Of a stretch of 64,000 nt of DNA, positions 43,894 through 53,800 are shown piece by piece. Origin of the DNA: HTCC2207 sp038135995 (GTDB lineage: Bacteria > Pseudomonadota > Gammaproteobacteria > Pseudomonadales > Porticoccaceae); contig JAYPYO010000001.1 in assembly GCA_038135995.1 (NCBI GenBank), positions 54,333 to 118,332 on the forward strand, given 5' to 3'. Within the stretch, counting starts at the first letter, position 1. Each line of letters starts with the position of its first letter. The notes beneath the pieces are model-generated. The model searched no databases. It worked only from the letters and a program-made list of their open reading frames with translations, and was not told the origin of the DNA. Both the position numbers and the translations under genes were made by a program.

Positions 43894-43969
43894 TGGCGTC
43901 CCGTAGGGGAGTCGAACCCCTGTTACCGCCGTGAAAGGGCGGTGTCCTAGGCCTCTAGACGAACGGGAC
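43894..43969 (-). tRNA. tRNA-Glu (anticodon TTC)
   Basis: A 76-base tRNA. Acceptor GTCCCGT pairs with ACGGGAC, the anticodon loop is CTTTCAC, D-arm GTCTAGAGGCCTAGGAC in standard form, T-loop TTCGACT, and CCA encoded. First gene after the promoter at 43990-44018. Confidence 0.97.
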
Positions 43970-43989
43970 GTATTGGCTAGGAGGCGCGC

Positions 43990-44018
43990 ATGATAAGTAG
44001 CCTCAGGTACAGTGTCAA
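43990..44018 (-). promoter_or_regulatory. Promoter of the tRNA-Glu/tRNA-Gly operon
   Basis: A perfect -35 TTGACA (44013-44018) and -10 TATCAT (43990-43995) are spaced by 17 bases, followed by the GC-rich discriminator GCGCGCC that usually marks stringently controlled stable-RNA promoters. Confidence 0.9.
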
Positions 44019-44058
44019 CCCTTAGCTGCGTTAATTTTCTGGGGTTAGGGGCTTTTAT

Positions 44059-44814
44059 TTAAAGTGCTCGATATTTAGACAAAAAACGCTGGATCTGACG
44101 CGCATTTAAGCCGTAATCATCAGTCACATCTCTTGACGAGGAACGCATATCTATAAGACTACGATTTGTACTGATCGGGACTATGCGGATGACCACATCA
44201 GATTCAAACCCCATGATAGGTGATATTGACACCGCCTCAATGCAGCCGGTGGTCAAGTCTTCCTTTACCACCGTCCATCCTTCAAGGGCCACCACATAGC
44301 TAGCTCGGCGAAAAGCTTCGCGAAGCGGCATATCAACTATGAGAGACTCAACTCCGGCGACCTGAGAAGCCAGCCCCTGACTGTATCTGGCCGATTGCGC
44401 CTCGAGATTATTTTGGCTTTCGCTGCGCAGTGCAGCCGCATAGGCAAACTCTGGAGGACTATAGATATTGGTGCTAACGTCGTTGGTATAGGACGGTAGC
44501 ATGCTGCCGTAACCAAAAGCTGGAAGTCTTGCAACAATCGGCGCCGAGAGTAAGAGAAGCAGCAATATAAATTCAGTGCCGACTCGCCGGAAAGCAATAA
44601 ACCGATAGACCAGCAGAGCAAAGCCAGCCAAGCAGAGCAGTACACAGCCAACAAACATAAAATAGAGGCCAGACACAGCTATAAACCCGGGAAGAACACC
44701 CATGCGGAAGCTAAGAACGTCCAAACACATAAGCAAAATACACAGCTGCGCCAAAACGGTGATTATTTTCTCCAGTTGATCCCAAACTGTTGAGCTTTTG
44801 GCTACAATGGCCAC
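44059..44814 (-). CDS. Membrane protein with C-terminal DUF1499 domain
   Basis: A 251-residue protein with three hydrophobic helices in the first 100 residues (about 17-34, 41-68, 78-96) and a soluble DUF1499 domain (about 110-251). The domain is recognised by DVVIRIVP, IDMRSSSRDVTDDYGLNA and the final RIQRFL-type helix. Function of the domain is not established. It lies upstream of the tRNA operon and diverges from alaA, 33 bases apart. Confidence 0.85.
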   Translation of the reverse strand: MAIVAKSSTVWDQLEKIITVLAQLCILLMCLDVLSFRMGVLPGFIAVSGLYFMFVGCVLLCLAGFALLVYRFIAFRRVGTEFILLLLLLSAPIVARLPAFGYGSMLPSYTNDVSTNIYSPPEFAYAAALRSESQNNLEAQSARYSQGLASQVAGVESLIVDMPLREAFRRASYVVALEGWTVVKEDLTTGCIEAVSISPIMGFESDVVIRIVPISTNRSLIDMRSSSRDVTDDYGLNARQIQRFLSKYRAL

Positions 44815-44847
44815 TCGGCAATCTCCTTATCTATGTGAAAGTGAATA

Positions 44848-46062
44848 ATGACTGATTTATTGAAATCCCACAAGTTATCTGGTGTCTGTTATGACATTCG
44901 CGGACCCGTGCTCGATCATGCCAACTGGCTGGAAGATCAGGGACAAAAGATCATTAAACTTAATATCGGCAATCCAGGTGCATTTGGCTTTGATGCGCCA
45001 GATGAGATATTTCAGGATGTGATACAAAATTTGCGTGAAGCACAGGGCTATTGTCACAGCAAGGGGTTGTTCTCCGCACGCAAAGCAGTTATGCAGCGCT
45101 ACCAGGCTCAGGGCATAGACGGTATTCATGTTGAAGACGTGATTATGGGCAATGGCGTCAGCGAGCTGATTGTTATGGCCATGCAGGCTCTGCTCAACCC
45201 TAAGGATGAGATACTTATACCCTCCCCCGACTACCCTCTATGGACTGCGGCAGTCTCCATGGGGGGCGGCACACCAATCCATTACCGCTGTGACGAGGGA
45301 GATGACTGGCAGCCCGATATTGCGGATATCGAGGCTAAAATAACAGCCAATACCCGCGGCATAGTCATAATAAATCCGAACAACCCCACGGGCGCAGTCT
45401 ACAGTGAAGATACCCTGAAAAAGCTTGCGGCTCTGGCAGAGAAGCATAATCTGGTAGTCTTCGCCGACGAGATTTATGACCGTATAGTCTACGACGACGC
45501 CATACATATCCCGCTGGCCAGCTTGGTCACAGACAGCCTTTGCCTGACCTTTAATGGCCTGTCAAAGACCTACCGCCTGGCCGGCTTCCGATCGGGCTGG
45601 ATGCTGATTACAGGCACCAAAGAGCGAGCTGGCAGCTATATTGAGGGTCTGGAAATGCTGGCATCCATGCGCCTTTGCGCCAATGCGCCGGCTATGTTGG
45701 CAGTTCAGACAGCCCTCGGAGGACGCCAGAGTATTGAAGATTTAATTCTGCCTGGTGGACGTCTTTTAGCCCAGAGAGATTTGGCCTACAGGCTGATCAC
45801 TGAGATTCCGGGGGTCAGCTGTGTTATGCCTAAATCGGCAATGTACCTGTTCCCCAAGCTGGATCCAGAGATATATCCAGTCGCCGACGATGAGCAACTG
45901 ATGCTAGACTTATTGAAGGAAGAGCGTATTTTAATGGTTCAGGGCTCAGCGTTTAATCTTGATAGCAAGCAGCATTTTCGTATTGTATTCTTGCCTGATC
46001 AGGAACAACTCACCGAGTCCATAGCGAGATTCGCCAAATTTTTGGAGCGGTTAAGACAGTAA
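44848..46062 (+). CDS. alaA: Alanine aminotransferase AlaA-like
   Basis: A 404-residue fold-type I PLP aminotransferase whose opening (YDIRGPVLDHANWLEDQG, KLNIGNPGAFGF) matches AlaA of E. coli and pseudomonads. INPNNPTGAVYS lines the PLP site; the PLP lysine is in FNGLSKTYRLAGFRSGW near 241. It makes alanine from pyruvate and glutamate. It is followed 14 bases later by a 47-residue gene with its own ribosome site. Confidence 0.92.
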   Translation: MTDLLKSHKLSGVCYDIRGPVLDHANWLEDQGQKIIKLNIGNPGAFGFDAPDEIFQDVIQNLREAQGYCHSKGLFSARKAVMQRYQAQGIDGIHVEDVIMGNGVSELIVMAMQALLNPKDEILIPSPDYPLWTAAVSMGGGTPIHYRCDEGDDWQPDIADIEAKITANTRGIVIINPNNPTGAVYSEDTLKKLAALAEKHNLVVFADEIYDRIVYDDAIHIPLASLVTDSLCLTFNGLSKTYRLAGFRSGWMLITGTKERAGSYIEGLEMLASMRLCANAPAMLAVQTALGGRQSIEDLILPGGRLLAQRDLAYRLITEIPGVSCVMPKSAMYLFPKLDPEIYPVADDEQLMLDLLKEERILMVQGSAFNLDSKQHFRIVFLPDQEQLTESIARFAKFLERLRQ

Positions 46063-46076
46063 CAACAGGATCAATA

Positions 46077-46220
46077 ATGAACAATAAAGAGCAGGAAACA
46101 CTGCCAGAACAGCCTAATTTTAACGGCGCAGCAATTATTAATGAACAGGGTGAAGAGATTCCGATCACCGAAGAGATGGTGCAAACTGCCTGTGAAACGC
46201 TAGACGATAGTGAAACCTAA
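46077..46220 (+). CDS. Small conserved-looking protein, 47 residues (PA1571-like)
   Basis: The ATG at 46077 has AGGA six bases upstream and opens a 47-residue frame ending with TAA at 46218-46220. The protein is very acidic. Its core (AAIINEQGEEIPITEEMVQ, 19-37) then QTACETL resembles the small gammaproteobacterial PA1571-type proteins as I remember them; I could not search. It lies 14 bases after alaA and overlaps the pdxB 3' end, tail to tail, by 21 bases. Function unknown. Confidence 0.75.
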   Translation: MNNKEQETLPEQPNFNGAAIINEQGEEIPITEEMVQTACETLDDSET

Positions 46221-47306
46221 GCTGCGATACTGAGTTAGATTCTCTGTTGCTGAATCAATACCGTAGTAACTAAATTCCCGCCGAATCGGGTAATCTCTGC
46301 GCAATCGATCGAATGTCTGTGCAATATCCCTTTGCTCTGAGCCCGACGCAGCCATAGCCTCAACCATATGCTGATGATCCTCAGCCACATCGTAACTTTG
46401 CAAAATAGCCTGGTTTACAGATTTACAAAGCAATGGTCGCGGTTGTGTATTTTCAGCTCCCCTGTCTTTAGCAACGGCTAGACCAGCCCATTGCGCAAAT
46501 GCCTCGAACACCATCTTTGTGCCATTAACCTTGCCCTCATGGCTATATCCTGCGATATGCGGAGTCGCCATGGCCACATAACCCATTAGATCCCTATTTA
46601 TGACGGGCTCGGTCTCCCAGACATCCAGGGCAACCCTAAACTGATGACCGGCCTGAAACAGCTCGAGAAGCGCACTATTATCGATAACAGCCCCGCGACC
46701 AGCATTAATAATCAATGTATCAGGCTCTATGCACCGCAAGCGCTCCAAGTCGAGCAGATGATAAGTGGGAAATGGTCCCCCATGAGTCAGTGGTGTATGC
46801 AGACAGATAATATCGCAGCCCAGCACATTATCTAGCTGAGTCAAATCTGGAACAGCAGTTGCAGTTAAAAATGGATCATAGACTAGACAGTCGACATTGA
46901 GTTCGCACAGCCTCTGGTAAAGCCGGCCACCCACATTGCCGCAACCAATGATGCCGATGGCTTTACTCTGCCATTGAGGTATTAAACGAGTCATAACACT
47001 TAGATCATACTGCACCACGGCCTCTGCATTACATCCAGGAGCATGGGCAAACGTAATTCCCGCCTGATCCAGATAATCTCTATCTATATGATCTGTGCCT
47101 ATGGTCGCAGAGCCTACAAACCTCACTCTAGTGCCCTCAAGCAGCTCAGCGTCGACTCGGGTCACTGAGCGCACCAGCAGAACATCCGCATCAAGCAGAT
47201 GTCGGCGCTTGATATCGCGGCCGGCCAATAGCTGAATGTCACCGTACTCGGCAAACAGCTCAGCCACCAAAGGCATATTTTGATCGACGATTATTTTCAG
47301 CTTCAC
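46200..47306 (-). CDS. pdxB: Erythronate-4-phosphate dehydrogenase
   Basis: A 368-residue 2-hydroxyacid dehydrogenase of pyridoxal phosphate synthesis. IIVDQNMPL opens the protein, GIIGCGNVGGRL (about 120-131) is the NAD loop, INAGRGAVIDN carries the substrate arginine region, and ATPHIAGYSHEGK contains the catalytic His. The C-terminal dimerisation domain (about 290-368) identifies PdxB. GTG start at 47306. PLP made here serves dcyD, pabC, avtA and alaA in the window, though that is a general link. Confidence 0.95.
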   Translation of the reverse strand: MKLKIIVDQNMPLVAELFAEYGDIQLLAGRDIKRRHLLDADVLLVRSVTRVDAELLEGTRVRFVGSATIGTDHIDRDYLDQAGITFAHAPGCNAEAVVQYDLSVMTRLIPQWQSKAIGIIGCGNVGGRLYQRLCELNVDCLVYDPFLTATAVPDLTQLDNVLGCDIICLHTPLTHGGPFPTYHLLDLERLRCIEPDTLIINAGRGAVIDNSALLELFQAGHQFRVALDVWETEPVINRDLMGYVAMATPHIAGYSHEGKVNGTKMVFEAFAQWAGLAVAKDRGAENTQPRPLLCKSVNQAILQSYDVAEDHQHMVEAMAASGSEQRDIAQTFDRLRRDYPIRREFSYYGIDSATENLTQYRSLGFTIV

Positions 47307-47327
47307 TACTCTTTAAAAACACAGGGC

Positions 47328-48236
47328 TTAGCGCCCAGGGGCACTATAGCCGCGCTGTTTAAGGTTATTGGCTCGCGCTGCGAATACTGTCCCAAAACCC
47401 ATCTCTTCACAAAATAATTCAAAGGCATCCTGGTAGATACCCTGCCAGCTAATTTCCTGCAGCCCGGGTGCCTCATCAACATCGGTCACGATGGTGGCCA
47501 GCTGACGGGCTAAAAAAAGCTGGTCGCGATGAGCATCAAGCTTATCCGCCAGCTTTTTAGCTCCACGGATAGGTAAATCCTGTAGCTGATCCAGGTGCTC
47601 CATAATGACATCTATTCCAGGATAGTGGGATAGCAGCTGACGGGCAGTCTTGGCCCCTATACCTGGCACCCCGGCGATACTATCGCTGCTATCGCCCACC
47701 AGAGCCAGCAGGTCCGCCATCTGCCCACAACCAATATCCAACTCAGCTTCGAGCTCAGCCTGGCTCTTAGGCTGTGACTTGCCAAAATCCCAGTATAAAT
47801 CGCCACTTTGAATTAGCTGGATTAAATCCTTGTCGCGGCTGACAAATACCGGCTGCACAGCTACCTGCCTAAGCTTACTGGCAACACCGCCAATCAGATC
47901 ATCGGCCTCGAAGGTATGAGAAGCCATTTCGCTGATCCCCAGCACACGACATAGCTGCCGACAGGCGTTTAGCTGAAATGCAAGAGCCTCATCAGGCAAT
48001 TCACGATTGGACTTATAATTAGCACAGAGCTGATGCCGAAAACCTGAGCCCAGACTTTCATCAAAGGCACAAAATAGGTGCTGGGGCTGTTTGTGCCGCA
48101 GTATATCCAATAAAAACCCGGTAAACCCATAGACAGCATGGGTAGGATAGCCCGACTCCAGAGCGTGCCAATTTTCCGGCAGACTAAAGTAACTGCGGAA
48201 AATATAAATAGAGGAATCGATCAAATAGGCTTGCAT
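47328..48236 (-). CDS. xni: 5'-3' exonuclease / flap endonuclease-like protein
   Basis: A 302-residue FEN-type nuclease corresponding to the N-terminal domain of DNA polymerase I or to Xni/ExoIX. AYLIDSSIYIFRSYF opens with the first metal Asp; AFDES, FEADDLIGG and VSRDKDLIQLI carry acidic ligands, and GDSSDSIAGVPGIGAKTA is the helix-hairpin-helix motif. It is longer than E. coli Xni (about 250). It overlaps the epmC 3' end by 16 bases. Confidence 0.85.
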   Translation of the reverse strand: MQAYLIDSSIYIFRSYFSLPENWHALESGYPTHAVYGFTGFLLDILRHKQPQHLFCAFDESLGSGFRHQLCANYKSNRELPDEALAFQLNACRQLCRVLGISEMASHTFEADDLIGGVASKLRQVAVQPVFVSRDKDLIQLIQSGDLYWDFGKSQPKSQAELEAELDIGCGQMADLLALVGDSSDSIAGVPGIGAKTARQLLSHYPGIDVIMEHLDQLQDLPIRGAKKLADKLDAHRDQLFLARQLATIVTDVDEAPGLQEISWQGIYQDAFELFCEEMGFGTVFAARANNLKQRGYSAPGR

Positions 48237-48856
48237 AGGTCCTGCTTGTAATTGAGTTTATAACTTTGATACGCGGCGGGATCCAGAACATCAGGGCCAT
48301 CAAAGCACTGGCGTAATCCATGGATAAACAGTGCTGCCCTGCTCGGCAAGCGGCCTGGCTCGCAATAGTCTATCGCTTGTTGGCTCACAGCCCGGGCAAA
48401 GCCCTCGCTAGCCAGCGCACTTTCGCCATCAAGGTTGTCAACACTGAGGCGAAAGGGCTGACCACAGGCGTTGGCAAACATCCATTCCAGCGCCTGAGGC
48501 TTAACCTCTGCCGCCTCAAACAGCTGCTGTTGCTCTGCACTGCGGCCGTCGGGATTATACCAGTAACCAAAGTCCTCTAATTTAAGCCGCTCAAGCCCAG
48601 CGATACACCAGTGGGCAGTTTCATGGAGCGCGCTGGCAATATAATCCTCTCGAAAGAATAGACGATGCCATGCACAGTCTCCACTAGCTGGCAAATAAAT
48701 GGGCTCACTGGCACCAGCCTCAAGCCTGGTATTAAACCGCGCAAAAAATTGCTGCTCACATAGTCTAATTATTAGCTGTAGATTATCGGGCAAAGACTGC
48801 CCTTGCCCATTGATGCCTGGAGCTTGATTAAACTGAGCTGCATTTATGTTGTCCAA
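48221..48856 (-). CDS. epmC: Elongation factor P hydroxylase EpmC (YfcM)
   Basis: A 211-residue protein that aligns by eye with E. coli YfcM: RLEAGASEPIYLPA, the metal motif HETAHWCIAG (about 80-89), GYWYNPDGR and VKPQALEWMFANACGQPF. EpmC hydroxylates the lysylated lysine of EF-P. epmA and epmB must be elsewhere if the pathway is complete. The start is a TTG at 48856 without a strong ribosome site. Its end overlaps the xni start. Confidence 0.92.
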   Translation of the reverse strand: MDNINAAQFNQAPGINGQGQSLPDNLQLIIRLCEQQFFARFNTRLEAGASEPIYLPASGDCAWHRLFFREDYIASALHETAHWCIAGLERLKLEDFGYWYNPDGRSAEQQQLFEAAEVKPQALEWMFANACGQPFRLSVDNLDGESALASEGFARAVSQQAIDYCEPGRLPSRAALFIHGLRQCFDGPDVLDPAAYQSYKLNYKQDLCKPI

Positions 48857-49093
48857 GTCAGGTACCGCGCAACAGGTTATGGGTAATGCTGAAAACAGCG
48901 CGTTATTTTACAGCAAAAGGGATGGGCAGGGTTAGCTTGTATATCTGCTGATGCGCAGGTATCTCTTGAGCAGGGGCAACAATGAAACACTAATTGTTGT
49001 GCTTTATAAAATTCTGGAGTACCTTATGTAGTGTTAGTGTTGTTTTGCTAATAGCTGCCTCTTTGCTTTCAACTGTCTCAAGGAGAAGTATTT
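48857..49093. other. Intergenic region with inverted repeat
   Basis: No gene is seen. AACACTAA (48986-48993) and TTAGTGTT (49034-49041) form an 8-bp inverted repeat around a possible promoter region with TTATAAAAT at 49004-49012. An AAGGAG ribosome site for the next gene is at 49080-49085. Confidence 0.5.
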
Positions 49094-49789
49094 ATGCCCA
49101 CACCGGCTCTTGATCACCCGATGGACAACGTGATTGATATCTTCACCCGCAAACCTCTCTCTGAACTTTCCAACAACAAACTAATTCGTATAGCCCCTGA
49201 ACTCGATGGCCTTGAAATGCTTTACAGCAATTCCGAAAACCCGGAAAAGCTGTTCTCTGTCAAGGTATTGGCTTGGGGCCTGCGTCTGAGCGGAGAAGTC
49301 GTAGGTCTGGTTCCCTGGCTCGATGAGTTGGTGGCCTGCGATGAAATAAACGACCCCTTAAATGGCCAGTGGCAGGGCTATTATGATCAGGGTGTCGATG
49401 AATTATTTTTTGCTGCGCCACTGCACAAGGTGGTCGAACTGGAAACAGCGGCCGACTACTACGAGTACCAATGTGAGACTGGGCGAGAAATAATTCAGGA
49501 GGTACCAGATACCATTGGTACCCATGCAGTGCTATCTGCCGATGGCTTTCACAGCATCACACTCAAAGAGGTAATCAGCTGGCGGTTGCTCCATGACGGC
49601 TCTATGGAGGCCATGCTGATAGACGAAGACAAGATACTTAGCACACCTGTCTTACCAGGTGATGAGTGCCTCTATGCGGCAGATAAGAAGGATGACTTTC
49701 GCTACTTCTTCCAGCACCATATAGCCAACAAGCTAAAGTCTCAGGACCCAGAGGCACTGGCCGCTATATCCTTGCTCGAAGAAAGTTAG
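49094..49789 (+). CDS. Conserved-looking hypothetical protein, 231 residues
   Basis: I do not recognise this protein. It is acidic, with no signal peptide or membrane helix, so it should be cytoplasmic. The N-terminus has MDNVIDIFTRKPLSEL (10-25); the rest alternates predicted strands and Glu/Asp-rich helices (VLAWGLRLSGEVVGLVPWLDELVACDE, read in parts, and YYDQGVDELFFAAPLHKVVEL). Only one or two cysteines occur and no catalytic motif is visible. AAGGAG eight bases before the ATG decides the start. It is a single gene, convergent with accA (31 bases) and divergent from epmC. Confidence 0.8.
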   Translation: MPTPALDHPMDNVIDIFTRKPLSELSNNKLIRIAPELDGLEMLYSNSENPEKLFSVKVLAWGLRLSGEVVGLVPWLDELVACDEINDPLNGQWQGYYDQGVDELFFAAPLHKVVELETAADYYEYQCETGREIIQEVPDTIGTHAVLSADGFHSITLKEVISWRLLHDGSMEAMLIDEDKILSTPVLPGDECLYAADKKDDFRYFFQHHIANKLKSQDPEALAAISLLEES

Positions 49790-49820
49790 GCGAGGTCTGT
49801 ATAAAGCCCGCGAGCCAAGC

Positions 49821-50774
49821 CTAGTCTGGCTTGCCGTAAGACATTAGACGCTGGTAACGGCGCTCTAGCAGCTCGTCAATAGGCACAGCCTGTAGCTCAT
49901 CGAGCTGCTCGCTAAGACGTGTCTTCAAGGTATTGCTCATGGCTTCTATATCGCGATGAGCGCCACCCAGGGGCTCGAGGATGGTCTCATCTACAATACC
50001 CAAACTCTCTAAATTATCCGAGGTAACACCCATGGCTTCGGCCGCCTGAGGTGCCTTTTCACTGGTCTTCCAGATAATATTGGCGCAGCCCTCAGGAGAG
50101 ATAACAAAGTAGGTGCTGTACTGCAGCATATTGAGCTTGTCACCTACACCAATGGCCAGCGCTCCACCGGAGCTACCCTCGCCTATCACAGTACAGATAA
50201 TCGGCGTTTTCAGACGCGACATCACCGCTAGATTTCTGGCAATGGCCTCAGATATATTGCGCTCTTCGGAATCAATTCCCGGGTAGGCTCCCGGAGTATC
50301 AATCAGGGTCAGTACTGGCATTTTAAAGCGCTCGGCAGTTTCCATCAGACGCAGAGCCTTGCGGTATCCCTCAGCTTTAGGCATACCAAAATTGCGCATC
50401 ACCTTGTCGCTAACACCACGCCCCTTCTCTTCACCTATCACCATTACCGGCTTGCCATTGAGACGCGCCACCCCACCCACAATGGCGCTGTCATCACCAA
50501 AGTGGCGGTCACCATGCATCTCTTCCCAATCGGTAAAAATGCGCTGAATATAATCCAGACTGTAGGGGCGCTGCGGATGCCGAGCCACCTGCACAACCTG
50601 CCAGGGGCTGAGCTTGGCATAGATATTCTGGGTTAACTTATGAGATTTATCGCGTAGCTTGGCAACTTCTTCAGCAATATTGAGTTCGTTGTCATTACCC
50701 ACCAGATGCAGCTCTTCAATCTTTGCTTCCAGCTCGGCAATCGGCTGCTCAAAAGAAAGGTAGTTCAAATTCAT
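49821..50774 (-). CDS. accA: Acetyl-CoA carboxylase carboxyltransferase subunit alpha
   Basis: A 317-residue subunit that moves the carboxyl group from biotin to acetyl-CoA. NYLSFEQPIAELEAKI starts the protein; RPYSLDYI, MVIGEEKGR, IDTPGAYPG and GEGSSGGALAIGVGD form the crotonase-fold active region. The frame is open to 50816, but the ATG at 50774 matches E. coli AccA (319). It follows dnaE by 74 bases, the conserved dnaE-accA pair. Confidence 0.97.
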   Translation of the reverse strand: MNLNYLSFEQPIAELEAKIEELHLVGNDNELNIAEEVAKLRDKSHKLTQNIYAKLSPWQVVQVARHPQRPYSLDYIQRIFTDWEEMHGDRHFGDDSAIVGGVARLNGKPVMVIGEEKGRGVSDKVMRNFGMPKAEGYRKALRLMETAERFKMPVLTLIDTPGAYPGIDSEERNISEAIARNLAVMSRLKTPIICTVIGEGSSGGALAIGVGDKLNMLQYSTYFVISPEGCANIIWKTSEKAPQAAEAMGVTSDNLESLGIVDETILEPLGGAHRDIEAMSNTLKTRLSEQLDELQAVPIDELLERRYQRLMSYGKPD

Positions 50775-50848
50775 ATGATGGAGTGCCCTGATAATTGATG
50801 GCGCGCATCTTAACATCTACAGAGAAAAGCGCCAAAGTGATTGTTAAC

Positions 50849-53800
50849 CTAATGATAGTGCAAGGTGACGCTATTTTTACCAAAATCTTCTCGCAGACGA
50901 CTGATTAGCTCATCCTTCGGCTGTACTAGCCACTGACTGCCTAACCTTAGCTCCCCTGTTGCGCTGGGTACAGAGTACTGCACGGTGACCGGGCAGTTGC
51001 CATCTTTAAACTCGCCCAGAGTGTCATGAAATTTATCCACCCAGTTATCAGAGCTGTCATTTTGCGGAATAGATAACTCCAACCGACTCAGCTTGCTGCA
51101 GCGCGCCTCATAGATAGATTGAATGGATTCAGCGACCATTTTAAGACCGCCGGTAAAGCTATCCTCAGACACCGCGCCCTGGATCACCAGCAATGCATCT
51201 TTGGTTAAAATATCCCTGTAGGCATTAAATTTCTCAGCCCACACCGAGAGTTCGATACGCCCGCTTTTGTCGTCGATGGTAAGAAAAGCAAAGCTGTCAC
51301 CGCGCTTGTTTTTCATAATCCGCATACCGATCACCATGCCAGACAATGTGACATTTTCCTTGCCCGGGCGCACATCGACAATACGGTTAGGCACCATGGA
51401 GCGCAGCTCCTCTTCATATTCATCTATGGGATGCCCGGTAAGGTACAGTCCCAGAGTTTCCTTCTCGCCGTTAAGACGCTCGCGCACTGACAGGGAGCGC
51501 GCTCCGTTATAGCTGTTGTAGTTGATATCAGAGGCGCTTTCCACCACTGATTCGCCAAACAGATCACCCATGCCACTGCTGGTATTGCGTGCATGCTGCT
51601 CGGCTAATTTCACCGCCTCATCCATCCCGGCCAGCATCACAGCGCGGCGATATCCCATCTCGCCATCCGGGCCGATTTCGTCCAGAGCACCACTGCGGAT
51701 CATGGCCTCCAATGCGCGCTTATTCACCTTGCGGCCATCCACTCGGGCACAGAAGTCAAACAGATCTTTGAACGGGCCGCCCTCGTTTCGGGCGGCTATG
51801 ATATTTTCTACCGGCCCTTCGCCCAAACCTTTAATTGCGCCCAGACCATAGATTATGCGCCCCTGGGCATCAACACTAAAATGGAACTGACCCTGGTTGA
51901 CATCTGGTGGCAGCAGCACCAGCTTCATAGCCCGACACTCATCGATAAAGGTCACCACCTTATCGGTCTTATCCATATCAGAGGAAATAGTGGCGGCCAT
52001 AAATTCAGCCGGATAATGAGCCTTAAGCCAGCCAGTCTGATAGGCCACCAGCGCATAGGCAGCACTGTGCGACTTATTAAAGCCGTAGCCGGCAAACTTT
52101 TCCATCAGGTCAAAGATATTCGAGGCCAGATCTTCCGCAAAGCCTTTGCTTACCGCTCCCTGAGTAAACAACTCTCTCTGCTTGGCCATCTCGGCGGCAT
52201 TTTTCTTACCCATTGCGCGACGCAGCAAGTCAGCACCACCCAGAGTGTAGCCACCCATCTCCTGGGCAATCTGCATCACCTGTTCCTGATAGAGAATAAT
52301 TCCGTAGGTGGGTTCCAGAGCAGGCTTGAGGCATTCATGCTGATATTGGGCGTGGGGGTAGCTAACTTCGGCACGACCCTTTTTGCGATTAATAAAGTCA
52401 TCAACCATACCGGATTGCAGCGGTCCCGGGCGAAACAAGGCAACCAGTGCCACAATATCTTCAAAGCGGTCTGGGCCCAGCTTTTTAATCAGCTCCTTCA
52501 TACCCCGAGACTCAAGCTGGAACACCGCCGTGGTCTCGGCTCGCTGCATCATCTCGTAAGTAGCAGCATCGTCTAATGGTATTTTCTCAATATCCAGAAG
52601 CTCTTCGCCCTGGGCTTCACGGGTGCGATTAATCATGCGCACTGCCCAGTCGATAATGGTCAGGGTACGCAGACCCAGGAAGTCAAACTTCACCAGACCC
52701 GCTTCCTCGACATCATTTTTATCAAACTGGGTGACCACACCACCACCACTGTCATCGCAATATACGGGTGAGAAATCAGTAATTATGGTGGGGGCAATTA
52801 CCACGCCACCGGCGTGCTTGCCACAGTTGCGCGACACACCTTCCAACTGCAGCGCCATACCCCATATCTCGGCGGCCTCATCATCCTGATCGAGAAACTG
52901 TTTCAGCTCCTCCTCCTGCTCCACGGCTTTTTCCAGTGTCATGCCCACTTCAAATGGAATTAGCTTGGATAGCTTGTCAGCCAAGCCATAGGACTTGCCC
53001 TGCACACGAGCTACGTCGCGCACCACCGCCTTGGCCGCCATGGTACCAAAGGTGACAATCTGAGAGACCGCATCGCGCCCGTACTGCTCGGCTACATAAG
53101 CAATCACCCGGTCGCGACCCTCCATACAGAAGTCGATATCGAAATCAGGCATGGACACTCGCTCTGGATTGAGAAAGCGCTCAAATAGTAAGTCATACTC
53201 TATGGGGTCCAGGTCGGTAATTTTTAGCGCATAGGCGACCAGTGAACCGGCTCCGGAACCTCGGCCTGGGCCCACCGGAATCTGGTTGTCCTTAGCCCAG
53301 CGAATAAAGTCCATCACAATCAGAAAATAGCCGGGGAAACCCATCTGGATAATAATATCCAGCTCAAACCTGAGCCGCTCTGCATAGAGCTTTTGCGTCT
53401 CCGGGAAATCATCGGCCTGGGGATCAAATAATCTGACCAGACGCTCCTGCAGACCCTCCTCAGAGAGCTTGATAAAAAACTCATTGATGGTCAGCCCGTC
53501 GGGTATAGGATAGTCCGGCAGAAAGTACTCTCCCAGACGCAGATCCAGAGTACAACGCTTGGCTATTTCAACACTGTTTTGTATAGCTTCGGGGATATCC
53601 GAGAAAAGCTCGACCATCTCCTCGGCACTGCGCAAATATTGGTTTTCAGAGTAGCGGCGCTCGCGGCGGGGATCATCCAGAGCGCGACCTTCATGGATAC
53701 AGACTCGTGCCTCATGAGCCTCAAACTCAGCGGCATCGATAAAACGAACATCATTGGTGGCCACCACCGGACAGCTAAACTGGCTGGCAAGATCGACTGC

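Noticed and set aside
51881..52576. 231-codon plus-strand frame opposite dnaE
   Set aside because: Antisense to conserved polymerase sequence, with no recognisable domain or start signal.
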